Part shown: positions 1-8,005 of the stretch, piece after piece | How the letters are laid out: every line of letters begins with the position of its first letter | Position numbering within the stretch: position 1 is the first letter of the stretch | From: Winogradskyella marincola | Lineage (GTDB): Bacteria > Bacteroidota > Bacteroidia > Flavobacteriales > Flavobacteriaceae | Assembly: GCF_029624125.1 (NCBI RefSeq) | Contig: NZ_JARSBN010000001.1 | Location: 265,901 to 329,900, forward strand | DNA: 64,000 nucleotides | Reading direction: 5' to 3' | Translations under genes and position numbers: made by a program | The notes under the pieces: generated by a model | Told to the model about the DNA's origin: nothing | Databases searched by the model: none | The model's input: the letters and a program-made list of their open reading frames with translations, nothing else

Positions 1-1
1 C

Positions 2-340
2 ACCAAATTTATTCCTTACCTCTATTTTATTAGTATTGTTGCCTATTGGTTTACCATTATTAATAAGAGCGAAGGTATTTCTGCATATCCAATATTATTA
101 TTTGGCATTCCATTTTTATGGCAATTAATAAAACCAAACAGAGAATTAAACTTTTCGTTAGGTATTATTTTTGTTTGCCTATCCTCCTACTTAGTTGTGG
201 CTTATATATTTAACTTATTAGATATTATGAATTGGTCTGAGTCTTCTAAGCGTTTGTTATTTTATGGTGGTGGACTTGTTGCAGGAAATTTTATAATGTC
301 GCTTTGGATTATACGAAATAGTATAAAAAAGGTGTTTTAA
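2..340 (+). CDS. C-terminal part of an integral membrane protein (start outside window)
   Basis: An open frame runs from the left edge to a TAA at 338-340 and gives 112 residues. It contains about four hydrophobic segments (roughly residues 4-20, 25-42, 49-70 and 88-106) separated by short polar loops, and ends with a basic tail (IRNSIKKVF). This is the pattern of a polytopic inner-membrane protein. No family motif is visible in this fragment, so no function is assigned. The N-terminus lies before the window. It precedes kdsA by 38 bases on the same strand, but cotranscription is not shown. Confidence 0.6.
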   Translation, partial: TKFIPYLYFISIVAYWFTIINKSEGISAYPILLFGIPFLWQLIKPNRELNFSLGIIFVCLSSYLVVAYIFNLLDIMNWSESSKRLLFYGGGLVAGNFIMSLWIIRNSIKKVF

Positions 341-378
341 AATGTTATCTTTGTGCCTTAACAATTAAGTCTTAAGCT

Positions 379-1191
379 TTGATAACAGTTCCTAAATTAA
401 AACACACAGATTCTAACAATTTCTTTTTGCTTTGTGGCCCTTGCGCTATTGAAGGAGAAGACATGGCACTACGTATTGCAGAAAAAGTAGTTTCTATTAC
501 AGATAAGCTACAAATTCCTTACGTTTTTAAAGGTAGTTTTAAAAAAGCCAACCGAAGCAGAATTGATAGTTTTACAGGAATTGGAGATGAAAAGGCTCTA
601 AAAATTCTTAAGAAAGTTTCTGAAACTTTTGACATACCAACAGTAACGGATATACACGAAGTATCTGATGCAGATAAAGCTGCTGAGTATGTTGATGTAT
701 TGCAAATACCTGCTTTTTTAGTAAGACAAACGGATTTAGTAGTCGCAGCTGCAAAAACTGGTAAAGTTGTTAATTTGAAAAAAGGACAGTTTATGAGTCC
801 AGAATCCATGAAACATGCTGTACAAAAAGTGAAGGACTCTGGTAGTGACAAAGCTTGGATTACAGATAGAGGTACTATGTTTGGTTACCAAGACATGATT
901 GTAGATTTTAGAGGCATACCAACTATGCGCCAATATGCACCTACTGTATTAGATGTTACGCATTCTTTACAGCAACCTAACCAAACTATTGGTGTCACTG
1001 GCGGACGACCAGATATGATTGAAACTATCGCCAGAGCTGGTGTAGTTAATAATGTAGATGGTTTGTTTATTGAAACGCATTTTGATCCTGCTAACGCTAA
1101 AAGTGATGGTGCTAACATGCTACATTTAGATCAGTTAGAAGGTATGCTAGAACGCCTGGTTAAGATTAGAAAAACAATACAGTCTTTTTAA
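379..1191 (+). CDS. kdsA: 3-deoxy-8-phosphooctulonate synthase (Kdo-8-phosphate synthase)
   Basis: The enzyme condenses arabinose-5-phosphate and phosphoenolpyruvate to Kdo-8-phosphate, the precursor of Kdo in lipid A core, in the cytosol. The 270 residues match the family length. Visible hallmarks are GPCAIEGE near residue 20, FKGSFKKANRS near 54, VTDIHE near 94, NLKKGQFMSP near 134 and WITDRGTMFGYQ near 155. Cys22 in GPCAI sits where metal-dependent KdsA enzymes carry the metal-binding cysteine; metal-independent enzymes have Asn there. The start is a TTG: the preceding in-frame sequence offers no ATG, and the first residues fit the family N-terminus. A Bacteroidetes-like -7 box (TATCTTTG, 346-353) lies just upstream. 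Confidence 0.95.
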   Translation: MITVPKLKHTDSNNFFLLCGPCAIEGEDMALRIAEKVVSITDKLQIPYVFKGSFKKANRSRIDSFTGIGDEKALKILKKVSETFDIPTVTDIHEVSDADKAAEYVDVLQIPAFLVRQTDLVVAAAKTGKVVNLKKGQFMSPESMKHAVQKVKDSGSDKAWITDRGTMFGYQDMIVDFRGIPTMRQYAPTVLDVTHSLQQPNQTIGVTGGRPDMIETIARAGVVNNVDGLFIETHFDPANAKSDGANMLHLDQLEGMLERLVKIRKTIQSF

Positions 1192-1198
1192 AAAATTC

Positions 1199-1471
1199 TC
1201 AAGATATTTTCTTTAGAAAATCCTGATCAAAAAGATGCCACGTACTATTTAACTTAGAATAATACGGTTCTGGTGTTTTTTGTGATACAAGAATTTTTTC
1301 TTCTTGCACAAAATAATCAAAAACAAAACATTCGTAATATTCGCAACAATCAAAACTAGGATTTTGCATCAAGAACCTGGTCATCCTTTTCCTAAAATCA
1401 TATTCTATTTCTAGTTTATGAGAAAAGTCTGAATTAGATACCTGAGCATCGGAGTGCCAAATAACTTTCAT
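1199..1471 (-). CDS. small conserved-looking hypothetical protein
   Basis: A 90-residue product converging on kdsA with only 7 bases between the two stop codons. It is soluble, has no signal peptide or membrane segment, and is rich in aromatic and charged residues (HSDAQVSNSDF at the N-terminus, FDCCEYYECFVFDYF in the middle). I do not recognise a family. The composition looks like real coding sequence rather than a shadow frame, and no better frame competes on either strand here. The next gene upstream (DUF1801 protein) is on the same strand 88 bases away. Confidence 0.5.
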   Translation of the reverse strand: MKVIWHSDAQVSNSDFSHKLEIEYDFRKRMTRFLMQNPSFDCCEYYECFVFDYFVQEEKILVSQKTPEPYYSKLNSTWHLFDQDFLKKIS

Positions 1472-1559
1472 TACTCATTAAGGGATTAGTAGAGTTAATG
1501 CAATTTAGCTATTAATTTTAAATTAACAAAAAATTAACAATTAGTTTACATTGAAAAAA

Positions 1560-1949
1560 TCAATGCTTACCCTTTTTCTTTTTACCCAAAATAAGTTTAA
1601 ACGGGTTAGTATTAATCTCTAATTGCTTTTGCAACACGTAGACAACAACCTCATCATTTATATCTTCAACAGACTTAAATCTAAGAGATCTAATAGATTT
1701 TCTGTTAGCATCTACAAAATGTTGGTTATGCTTTTCTAATTTTTCGAAATGCCAAAAGGCCAGATCTACATAATCTTTAGATTTATTTAGAAAACATATA
1801 GGAATACCTTCATTATAATAAAATGGTATTCGCCATTTGTATAACAATTCTGCATTTGGTAACACTGCCTCTATTATGGACTGAAGCTGCAACAAAATAG
1901 TTTTGTAGGGTTCTTCTTGTTTTAAAATATAGGCTTCAGCTGGATTCAA
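1560..1949 (-). CDS. DUF1801 domain protein (YdhG-like)
   Basis: A 129-residue soluble protein. The start MNPAEAYILKQEEPYKTILLQLQSII, the central segment LLYKWRIPFYY, and FLNKSKDYVDLAFWHFEKL are typical of the small DUF1801 fold, which resembles iron chaperone and YdhG-type proteins of unknown biochemical role. The tail ends with a lysine-rich stretch (GKKKKGKH). It is divergent from the transglutaminase-like gene that starts 31 bases away at 1981, so both promoters must lie in or overlap that short spacer or the gene ends. Function is not established for this family. Confidence 0.7.
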   Translation of the reverse strand: MNPAEAYILKQEEPYKTILLQLQSIIEAVLPNAELLYKWRIPFYYNEGIPICFLNKSKDYVDLAFWHFEKLEKHNQHFVDANRKSIRSLRFKSVEDINDEVVVYVLQKQLEINTNPFKLILGKKKKGKH

Positions 1950-1980
1950 AATTGGAATAATTTTTGACTAATTTAGTAAT

Positions 1981-2937
1981 ATGAGAACACTATTACTATT
2001 CTTTCTACTATTTACCTTTCAGTTTAGCTTTTCTTCAGGTTATAAAAAGGTGGATTCTATTGTAAAAAATTATCCAAAAAAATTTAAATCTATTGACAGT
2101 TTTGCTGAAAGAATTGAGTCTGACTTTTCAACTGATATAGAAAAAACACGTGCTGCTTATTTTTGGATTGCAAACAATATTAGCTACGATTATTACAGCT
2201 TAAATAATAACATAAACCACTATAAAGATTTAGATTATAAATTAGGTATAGACTATGACAAACAGTTAGAAGACTTTCAGTATAAATATGCAACAAAGTG
2301 TCTGAACGATAAAAAAGCCGTTTGTGAAGGATATTCTTTATTATTAAAATTCACATTAACCAATCTAAATGTAGAATGTAATGTTATTTCTGGCCATGGA
2401 AAAACAACTATGAAAGATATAGGAAAAGTCGTTTTTGATTCAAATCATGCTTGGAACGCTGTTAATATAGATGGAAAATGGCACTTAATTGATGCTACAT
2501 GGTCTACCGGAAATAAAGAAAGTAAACCAGGTGAGTTTAAATTTTCTGATGAATATTTTTTTGCCAAACCAGAACATTTCATTTTAAATCATTACCCAAA
2601 GGAAATAAAATGGCAATTACTTGAAAAAACCGTAACAAAGAATGTTTTTTTTAGAGCACCATTATTTTATAAAAGCTATTTCAATTCAAAGTTAAAGCTT
2701 ACCAAAATGAACGGAACTCTAATATCAAAAGATAAAATAAGAATCACTTTTGACAACATAGATGAAACAGGAGTATATACATATTGGTTTAAAAAATTCT
2801 CCAACTATTCAAAACCAATTAGCTTTCAGAAAATAAATGGAAAATATCATCTTGTAATGCCTTTTATTAAAGGATTTAAAGATGAACTCATAATATTTAA
2901 AAATGGGAAAGCTTGTTTAGCTTTTAAGATAATCTAA
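1981..2937 (+). CDS. secreted transglutaminase-like (papain-fold) protein
   Basis: A 318-residue protein with an N-terminal signal peptide (residues 1-19, hydrophobic LLLFFLLFTFQFSFS). A transglutaminase-like core follows, with the expected triad visible as Cys115 (KAVCEGYS), His156 (SNHAWNAV) and Asp171 (HLIDATWS). This is the arrangement of bacterial periplasmic transglutaminase-core proteins, which may be proteases, amidases or crosslinkers. About 120 residues after the core form a beta-rich C-terminal part. The substrate is unknown. The stop codon overlaps the convergent small membrane protein gene by 4 bases. Confidence 0.8.
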   Translation: MRTLLLFFLLFTFQFSFSSGYKKVDSIVKNYPKKFKSIDSFAERIESDFSTDIEKTRAAYFWIANNISYDYYSLNNNINHYKDLDYKLGIDYDKQLEDFQYKYATKCLNDKKAVCEGYSLLLKFTLTNLNVECNVISGHGKTTMKDIGKVVFDSNHAWNAVNIDGKWHLIDATWSTGNKESKPGEFKFSDEYFFAKPEHFILNHYPKEIKWQLLEKTVTKNVFFRAPLFYKSYFNSKLKLTKMNGTLISKDKIRITFDNIDETGVYTYWFKKFSNYSKPISFQKINGKYHLVMPFIKGFKDELIIFKNGKACLAFKII

Positions 2938-3293
2938 AACACCTGCATAATACCAATAACTATTAGACCTATACCAATTATAGCTTTAAAGGGCATTAAT
3001 TTAGCCGATAGTTTTCTAAGACTTGCCTCTAAAGATGGCACTTTGCCAAAAGCATGTGTAAGTAATAATATACCTCCTAATATACTTGCTATATTAAATA
3101 AAAGACCATCCCAAAACTCAAGGATAGCTAATATTATTAAACCAAGTCCTATTGCGGTCTGAAACGGAGCTAAAAAACCTGCAATTTTATTAAAAAAGTT
3201 GCTCTCACCATCCCACTTATCTAGTGTTGCAAGACCTAATAATATACCACCTGAGATATTTGCAATAGCTAAAAGTAATTCGATTAAATCCAT
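2934..3293 (-). CDS. small membrane protein with an internal duplication
   Basis: A 119-residue, almost entirely hydrophobic protein with four predicted membrane segments. The two halves resemble each other: NISGGILLGLATLDKW...FLAPFQTAIGLGLIILAILEF against NIASILGGILLLTHAFGK...LMPFKAIIGIGLIVIGIMQVF. This suggests an ancient tandem duplication of a two-helix hairpin rich in small residues (GG and GLGL). It has no recognised family. It converges on the transglutaminase-like gene with a 4-base overlap, so the two transcripts overlap at their ends. Confidence 0.6.
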   Translation of the reverse strand: MDLIELLLAIANISGGILLGLATLDKWDGESNFFNKIAGFLAPFQTAIGLGLIILAILEFWDGLLFNIASILGGILLLTHAFGKVPSLEASLRKLSAKLMPFKAIIGIGLIVIGIMQVF

Positions 3294-3376
3294 AATTATA
3301 GTTATAAGTTAATTCTTAGAACATAAATTTAGTTAATATCTTCTAGAGTTGTTTTGTAAAAAGAAATTATTTTATT

Positions 3377-3400
3377 TACTTTGTATTTCAAAGTACTTTA
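3377..3400 (+). promoter_or_regulatory. palindromic candidate operator, copy 1
   Basis: TACTTTG (3377-3383) and CAAAGTA (3389-3395) form a perfect inverted repeat around a 5-base spacer, followed by CTTTA. The same arms, spacer length and CTTTA tail recur at 5134-5157. This copy ends 9 bases before the ATG at 3405, so it lies in the 5' UTR or core promoter. The encoded winged-helix regulator at 4061 is the natural candidate to bind it; that link is inference. Confidence 0.55.
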
Positions 3401-3404
3401 AACT

Positions 3405-4013
3405 ATGAGCAACGAAGACTATCTAAAAGACATTAGCGAGATTAAACATTTAATGAACAAATCTTCGCGTTTTATTTCATTAAGTGGATTATCTGGCATC
3501 TTAGCAGGCATATATGCTTTAATTGGTGCAAGTGTAGCATTCTGGCTTGTAAACACCTATAGCTATGGTAAATTATTTATATTTCATGGTTGGGTATTTT
3601 GGACCTGCATGGCTGTACTAATGATGGTTGCTGTACTAAGCGCTTTAACAGGTATAATTCTTACTATAAGAAAAGCTAAAAAGAATGACGAAAAAATATG
3701 GGATAGTTCCTCTCAGCGTCTATTGCTCAATTTTCTCATTCCTTTATTTGTTGGTGGCCTATATTGCTTCATTATTTTAGACCAAGGGCGTTATGGACAA
3801 ACAGGTGGTTTAATGCTTATCTTTTATGGTTTGGCCTTAGTAAGTGCTTCAAAATACAGTTTGGGAGATATTAGATATTTAGGGTATATTCAAATTTTTC
3901 TTGGGTTAATAGCAAGTTATTATCCTGGTTATGGCTTTTGGCTTTGGGTTATAGGTTTTGGTATTATGCACATTATTTATGGCACATGGATGCATTTTAA
4001 GTACGATAGTTAA
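3405..4013 (+). CDS. polytopic membrane protein of unknown function
   Basis: A 202-residue protein with a short cytosolic N-terminus (MSNEDYLKDISEIKHLMNKSS) and about six membrane segments, ending in a segment rich in Gly, Tyr and Trp (YYPGYGFWLWVIGFGI). I do not recognise a named family. It opens a same-strand run that continues with a winged-helix regulator, an MpaB-like protein and a DUF4173-type membrane protein, and it carries the palindromic operator 9 bases before its start. This places it in the same regulatory unit. A role in envelope sensing or regulator control is only a guess from context. Confidence 0.7.
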   Translation: MSNEDYLKDISEIKHLMNKSSRFISLSGLSGILAGIYALIGASVAFWLVNTYSYGKLFIFHGWVFWTCMAVLMMVAVLSALTGIILTIRKAKKNDEKIWDSSSQRLLLNFLIPLFVGGLYCFIILDQGRYGQTGGLMLIFYGLALVSASKYSLGDIRYLGYIQIFLGLIASYYPGYGFWLWVIGFGIMHIIYGTWMHFKYDS

Positions 4014-4060
4014 GAAAGTTGCAAAGACAAAAAACTACATGTAATTCTGAATACTGAAAA

Positions 4061-4354
4061 TTGAGTATAATTAACAACATAAATAAACTTTTTGATCATA
4101 GAATACGACTTGGTATCATGTCTGTTCTTATGGTGAACGAGTATGCAGATTTTAAAGCATTAAAAGAGCTGCTTGGAGCTACAGATGGCAATCTGGCAAG
4201 CCACACCAAGGCTCTGGAAAATGCAGAATATATTTTGGTTGAAAAACAATTTATTGGTCGCAAACCAAACACCAGATATAGTGCTACAAAACTTGGAAAA
4301 GCAGAATTTAAAAAACACATTGAAGCACTAGAAAAATTGATTAGTAAGACTTAA
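4061..4354 (+). CDS. winged-helix transcriptional regulator (HTH_34-like)
   Basis: A 97-residue DNA-binding protein covering a single winged-helix domain: FDHRIRLGIMSVLMVNEYADF (helices 1-2), ALKELLGATDGNLASHTKALE (recognition helix region) and the wing GRKPNTRYSATKLGKAEF. This is the short one-domain regulator family common in Bacteroidetes. The TTG at 4061 is chosen because the family N-terminus (INNINKLFDHRIRL) would be lost with the first internal ATG. It sits 47 bases after the membrane protein gene and 6 bases before the MpaB-like gene, so it is probably cotranscribed. It is the likely reader of the two palindromes at 3377 and 5134. Confidence 0.85.
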   Translation: MSIINNINKLFDHRIRLGIMSVLMVNEYADFKALKELLGATDGNLASHTKALENAEYILVEKQFIGRKPNTRYSATKLGKAEFKKHIEALEKLISKT

Positions 4355-4360
4355 GCAGTA

Positions 4361-5119
4361 ATGGAGTATTTTGTAGATAAAGATTCGATTGTTAGAGAAA
4401 TTTGGGGCAAAAGCGATACCATTTTAATGGTTTTTGCTGGTGCATCTGCCGAATTTGCGCTTAACAAAACTGTAGATTGGCTCTATTATACAGGCAAACT
4501 ACCAAAAGATCCATTAGGCAGATTGTTTTCTACAGTTAACTATGCCAAAGCCATAGTATTTTCTAAAAATGAAACTGCTCTAAAAGCTATTGACACCATT
4601 AATAATATTCATGGTTCAGTAGAAAATAGTCGAGGTAAAAAAATACCAGAATGGGCATACAAAGATGTACTCTTTATGCTTATAGATTACTCTATTCGTT
4701 CTTATGAGTTGTTACAAAGACCTCTAACAAACCATGAGAAACAGGAAGTTTTGAATGTGTTTAATCGAGTTGGCAGCAGAATGAAAATAAACGACCTTCC
4801 ACTAACCTACTCAGACTTTCAGATGGCTAGAAAAGTACATTTAAACCAAAATTTAGATAACAGCACTTTAACCAAAGACCTTTACAAACAATACAAAAAA
4901 CATCTAGGCTTTATTAGATATCATTTGCTATTAGAATCTCAAATTTTGCTACTACCAGATTCTGCGATACAAATGCTTAACCTAAGAAAAACTTCACTCT
5001 TAGCACCAATGATTTCAGTTTATAAATTCTTTAGAAGCATAAAGCTAGATTGGATGATAAAAGAAGTGCTTTTGCCTTCTGCTTACAAACAAGACATAAA
5101 ACAAATGAACATCACATAA
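4361..5119 (+). CDS. MpaB-like oxygenase family protein (DUF2236)
   Basis: A 252-residue soluble protein. The N-terminal region IWGKSDTILMVFAGASAEFALNK followed by WLYYTGKLPKDPLGRLFSTV is characteristic of the DUF2236/MpaB family, whose eukaryotic member cleaves a terpenoid side chain in mycophenolic acid synthesis and whose other members bind heme. A conserved-looking His in NIHGSV (near residue 84) could be a metal or heme ligand, though this is not verified. It follows the regulator with 6 bases between genes, so it is in the same operon. The substrate is unknown. Confidence 0.75.
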   Translation: MEYFVDKDSIVREIWGKSDTILMVFAGASAEFALNKTVDWLYYTGKLPKDPLGRLFSTVNYAKAIVFSKNETALKAIDTINNIHGSVENSRGKKIPEWAYKDVLFMLIDYSIRSYELLQRPLTNHEKQEVLNVFNRVGSRMKINDLPLTYSDFQMARKVHLNQNLDNSTLTKDLYKQYKKHLGFIRYHLLLESQILLLPDSAIQMLNLRKTSLLAPMISVYKFFRSIKLDWMIKEVLLPSAYKQDIKQMNIT

Positions 5120-5133
5120 TTTTTTTAATCTTT

Positions 5134-5157
5134 TACTTTGAAAAACAAAGTACTTTA
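5134..5157 (+). promoter_or_regulatory. palindromic candidate operator, copy 2
   Basis: TACTTTG (5134-5140), spacer AAAAA, then CAAAGTA (5146-5152) and CTTTA. Both arms and the tail are identical to the copy at 3377-3400, and only the 5-base spacer differs. It lies 16 bases before the ATG of the DUF4173-type gene at 5169. Conservation of arms with a changed spacer is what a dimeric repressor or activator site looks like. Confidence 0.55.
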
Positions 5158-5168
5158 TAATCTATAAA

Positions 5169-6554
5169 ATGAAAAAAATAATATTATTTATCGCTGCTCT
5201 TATATTCAGTACGCTTTTCTACGGCAAAAGCATTGGCTTAAACCTTTCTTTATTTAGCATTTTAACACTTGTCATTCTTATCATTAACAATAAAGAAAAT
5301 TTCAAAATTAAAAGGACTTTAATCTATTCAGCCATGTATTTAGCTACAGGAATTGCTGTCTTTTTTCATGACTCAACACTTGCGATAATTGCCAATATTG
5401 TGTCCTTTTTTACGCTCATTGGACTATTATCAGAACACAAAGCCTCTATTTATGTTAATTGGCTTAATGGTTTATACACAACCATTGCAGGATTCTTTCA
5501 TAGAAATTATACTGTTAATGAGGCTACGCAAACTGTAGAATCAAAAAAAGAAATTGATTACCTCCACATAGTAAAAATTGTTATTATTCCTGCTGCAATT
5601 GTCATCGTATTTATTGGGCTATATCAAAACGGAAATCCAATTTTTAATGAGCTTATTGAAAAAATTGATTTTAGTTTTATCAATATTCAATGGTTACTAT
5701 TTGCAGGTCTTGGTTACTATTTATTTGCAAATATTCATAAACCAATTGAAGTAGAGCCAGCCACATCACAGGACTTAAAAACTGGTAACCTTTTATTCAA
5801 AACAAAAGATTTTTCTATTCCAGTATTAAAACAAGAAAACCAGCTAGGAATTATACTAATTGCCCTACTCAACGTGCTCATTGTTATTTTTTTAATAACC
5901 GATATCACTTTTATTATAACAAACGAAGAAGTTCGTGGTTCGGTTTTCTCTAATCAGGTGCATAGTGGTATTAACGCTTTAATTGCATCTATTGTTATAG
6001 CAATAATTATTCTCCTTTATGTCTTTAGAGGTAATCTTAATTTTTACAAAGAGAATAAAACCGTAAAATATTTAGCATTTACATGGATTATTCTTAATGC
6101 AATATTAGTGCTAAGTATTGCTGTAAAAAACAGTCAATATATCTATTATTTTGGATTAACCTACAAACGTATTGGTGTTTTAGTCTACCTTATTCTAACC
6201 TTGACAGGACTTATTACTACACTTATAAAAATCGATAAAACAAAAAACATTTGGTATTTGTTTCGATCAAACACTAAGGCTGCATTTGTTGTATTGGTTA
6301 TCGCAGCAATGGTTAATTGGGATTACCATATTACCAACTATAATTTTAATTACGCCAAATCTATGGATATTAATTATCTGATTGACTTATCTGATAACAA
6401 TACTTTTTTACTGAAAAAAAATTCAGAATCAAAAACACTAAACACTGATATACAAAAAAGAATTCAAATAAAATATGAAAACTATTGTATTGAACTTTAT
6501 ACAAATAGTTGGCAAGAATTACAGTACAATAATTTTAAACTAAAACTTAAGTAG
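5169..6554 (+). CDS. DUF4173-type polytopic membrane protein
   Basis: A 461-residue inner-membrane protein with about ten to eleven hydrophobic segments and a soluble C-terminal tail of about 60 residues (from LIDLSDNNTFLL). Features such as the repeated short helices at the N-terminus, the central IYYFGLTYKRIGV motif and RSNTKAAFVV...NWDYHITNYNFNYAKS match the DUF4173/DUF4153-like membrane family as I remember it. The biochemical role is unknown. It has its own palindromic operator copy and is followed immediately (one base) by another small membrane protein. The regulator at 4061 probably controls it. Confidence 0.7.
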   Translation: MKKIILFIAALIFSTLFYGKSIGLNLSLFSILTLVILIINNKENFKIKRTLIYSAMYLATGIAVFFHDSTLAIIANIVSFFTLIGLLSEHKASIYVNWLNGLYTTIAGFFHRNYTVNEATQTVESKKEIDYLHIVKIVIIPAAIVIVFIGLYQNGNPIFNELIEKIDFSFINIQWLLFAGLGYYLFANIHKPIEVEPATSQDLKTGNLLFKTKDFSIPVLKQENQLGIILIALLNVLIVIFLITDITFIITNEEVRGSVFSNQVHSGINALIASIVIAIIILLYVFRGNLNFYKENKTVKYLAFTWIILNAILVLSIAVKNSQYIYYFGLTYKRIGVLVYLILTLTGLITTLIKIDKTKNIWYLFRSNTKAAFVVLVIAAMVNWDYHITNYNFNYAKSMDINYLIDLSDNNTFLLKKNSESKTLNTDIQKRIQIKYENYCIELYTNSWQELQYNNFKLKLK

Positions 6555-6555
6555 T

Positions 6556-6876
6556 ATGATAGTATTAGTGATTCTTGGTATATCATTTATTTTGTTGGCA
6601 ACTTATACCATTATAAGAATCAGTATTGCTTGTGTGTTTTGGTCGTTCAATACATCAACTGAAACCAAATACATTTTTAAACTCTGTTTCCCTTATTACA
6701 TCATTGCTCTAACAATGATTTGTATGGCGTTTATTATCACTTTTAACAATTCACTCATTGTTATTTACTACTTCTCTACTGTCTATTTTTTAGCATTATT
6801 TCTTTGGAGAAGAAAGATTAAACCTTCTAAAAACAAAAAACTTGCCGTTGAACCAAATCAAACCCATCTACCATGA
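6556..6876 (+). CDS. small membrane protein
   Basis: A 106-residue protein with three hydrophobic segments (about residues 1-25, 45-66 and 68-84) and a basic soluble tail (RRKIKPSKNKKLAVEP). It starts one base after the upstream stop codon, and its last four bases overlap the start of the Coq4-like gene (ATGA arrangement), which shows tight translational coupling. No family is recognised; it is a companion of the neighbouring membrane proteins. Confidence 0.65.
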   Translation: MIVLVILGISFILLATYTIIRISIACVFWSFNTSTETKYIFKLCFPYYIIALTMICMAFIITFNNSLIVIYYFSTVYFLALFLWRRKIKPSKNKKLAVEPNQTHLP

Positions 6877-7385
6877 ACAACCTTTTTAAAACAGTAAAGC
6901 ATCTTAGAAAGCAACTCATCATTTGGTTGTTTGAACATTCTCAACGCATATATACAAGAATATTTAAACATCACGAATCATGGAATATCTCAAAACTCGA
7001 TTTGCTGAAAATGCCTAAACCATCTTTTGGAAGACATTTGGGTGAGTTTTTAGATAAAAATAATTTTGAATTAATCCCTAAAGTAGAACGTCACGATTGT
7101 TATCATGTATTGTGCGGCTACAGTACCAATGTCGAAGACGAAATTGCGTTGCAATGTTTATGTTATGGAAACGGGAAGCGCAGTCTTTATCTATATGGAG
7201 CTATCATACTTGGTATTGCCATTCTACCAGACTACTACGCATACTATTACAAGTCTTATAAAACAGGTAAAGAAGCAAATCCTTTTCATCATTTCGAGTA
7301 TAAGAAGTTACTACATATTTCTATTGAAGATTTCAGGAAAACTATTTTTTCTAAATCCCAACGTTTTCAACTTAAAATTAATTAA
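6873..7385 (+). CDS. Coq4 family protein
   Basis: A 170-residue soluble protein. His74-Asp75-Cys-Tyr-His78 followed after eleven residues by Glu90 reproduces the HDxxH-x11-E zinc motif of COQ4 proteins. Further downstream FHHFEYKKLL resembles the family C-terminal region. In mitochondria Coq4 scaffolds ubiquinone biosynthesis; Bacteroidetes use menaquinone, so its role here is open. It overlaps the preceding membrane protein gene by 4 bases and is followed after 2 bases by a SanA-like gene, so it is firmly embedded in this operon. Confidence 0.8.
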   Translation: MNNLFKTVKHLRKQLIIWLFEHSQRIYTRIFKHHESWNISKLDLLKMPKPSFGRHLGEFLDKNNFELIPKVERHDCYHVLCGYSTNVEDEIALQCLCYGNGKRSLYLYGAIILGIAILPDYYAYYYKSYKTGKEANPFHHFEYKKLLHISIEDFRKTIFSKSQRFQLKIN

Positions 7386-7387
7386 TC

Positions 7388-8002
7388 ATGAAATTATTTA
7401 AAATAACACTTCTCATCATTACCATCATTAGTTTTGGTGTTTTTACTACTTATCACTGGATAAGTTTTAAAACAAGGCATCAAGTTTATGATAGTGTAAA
7501 CGACGTTCCTAAGAACAAAGTTGGTTTGTTATTAGGTACAGGAAAATATGCTACAAGCGGAAATATTAATCTATTCTACAAATACCGTATTGATGCTGCT
7601 GTAAAGCTTTACAAAGCAGGAAAAATAGATTACATTTTGGTAAGTGGCGATAATAGCAGAAAGGATTACGACGAACCTACAGATTTTAAAAAAGATCTCA
7701 TTTCTAAGGGTGTTCCTAGTGATCGAATTATTTTGGACTACGCAGGTTTTAGAACCTTAGATTCTGTTGTAAGAGCCAAAGAAATTTTTAGTCAAACCAA
7801 TTTCACTGTTATTTCACAGAAATTCCATAATGAACGTGCTATATATATTGCTAAAGAGTTTGGTATTAATGCTGTAGGTTTTAATGCTAAAGATCCTTAC
7901 AATACGCATTTTAGAGAATTTTTGGCAAGATCTAAAACCAGTCTCGATTTAGTTTTTAATGTACAACCTAAATATTTAGGAGAAAAAATTACAATTCAAT
8001 AA
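7388..8002 (+). CDS. SanA/ElyC-like DUF218 envelope protein
   Basis: A 204-residue protein with one N-terminal membrane anchor (residues 4-24) and a DUF218 domain facing the periplasm. Motifs are VGLLLGTGKYATSGNIN near residue 47, RIDAAVKLYKAGKIDYILVSGDN near 66-88, DYAGFRTLDSVVRAKEIF near 120 and ISQKFHNERAIYIA near 142. E. coli SanA and ElyC influence envelope permeability and peptidoglycan or enterobacterial common antigen precursor use, so an envelope role is plausible. It is spaced 2 and 3 bases from its neighbours in the operon. Confidence 0.85.
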   Translation: MKLFKITLLIITIISFGVFTTYHWISFKTRHQVYDSVNDVPKNKVGLLLGTGKYATSGNINLFYKYRIDAAVKLYKAGKIDYILVSGDNSRKDYDEPTDFKKDLISKGVPSDRIILDYAGFRTLDSVVRAKEIFSQTNFTVISQKFHNERAIYIAKEFGINAVGFNAKDPYNTHFREFLARSKTSLDLVFNVQPKYLGEKITIQ

Positions 8003-8005
8003 CCT

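Noticed and set aside
519..851. 110-residue minus-strand open frame inside kdsA
   Set aside because: Entirely within the conserved kdsA coding sequence, opposite strand, with no family signature.
7105..7401. 98-residue frame overlapping the Coq4-like gene on the same strand
   Set aside because: The Coq4 frame has the zinc motif and coupled neighbours; the alternative frame has no features.
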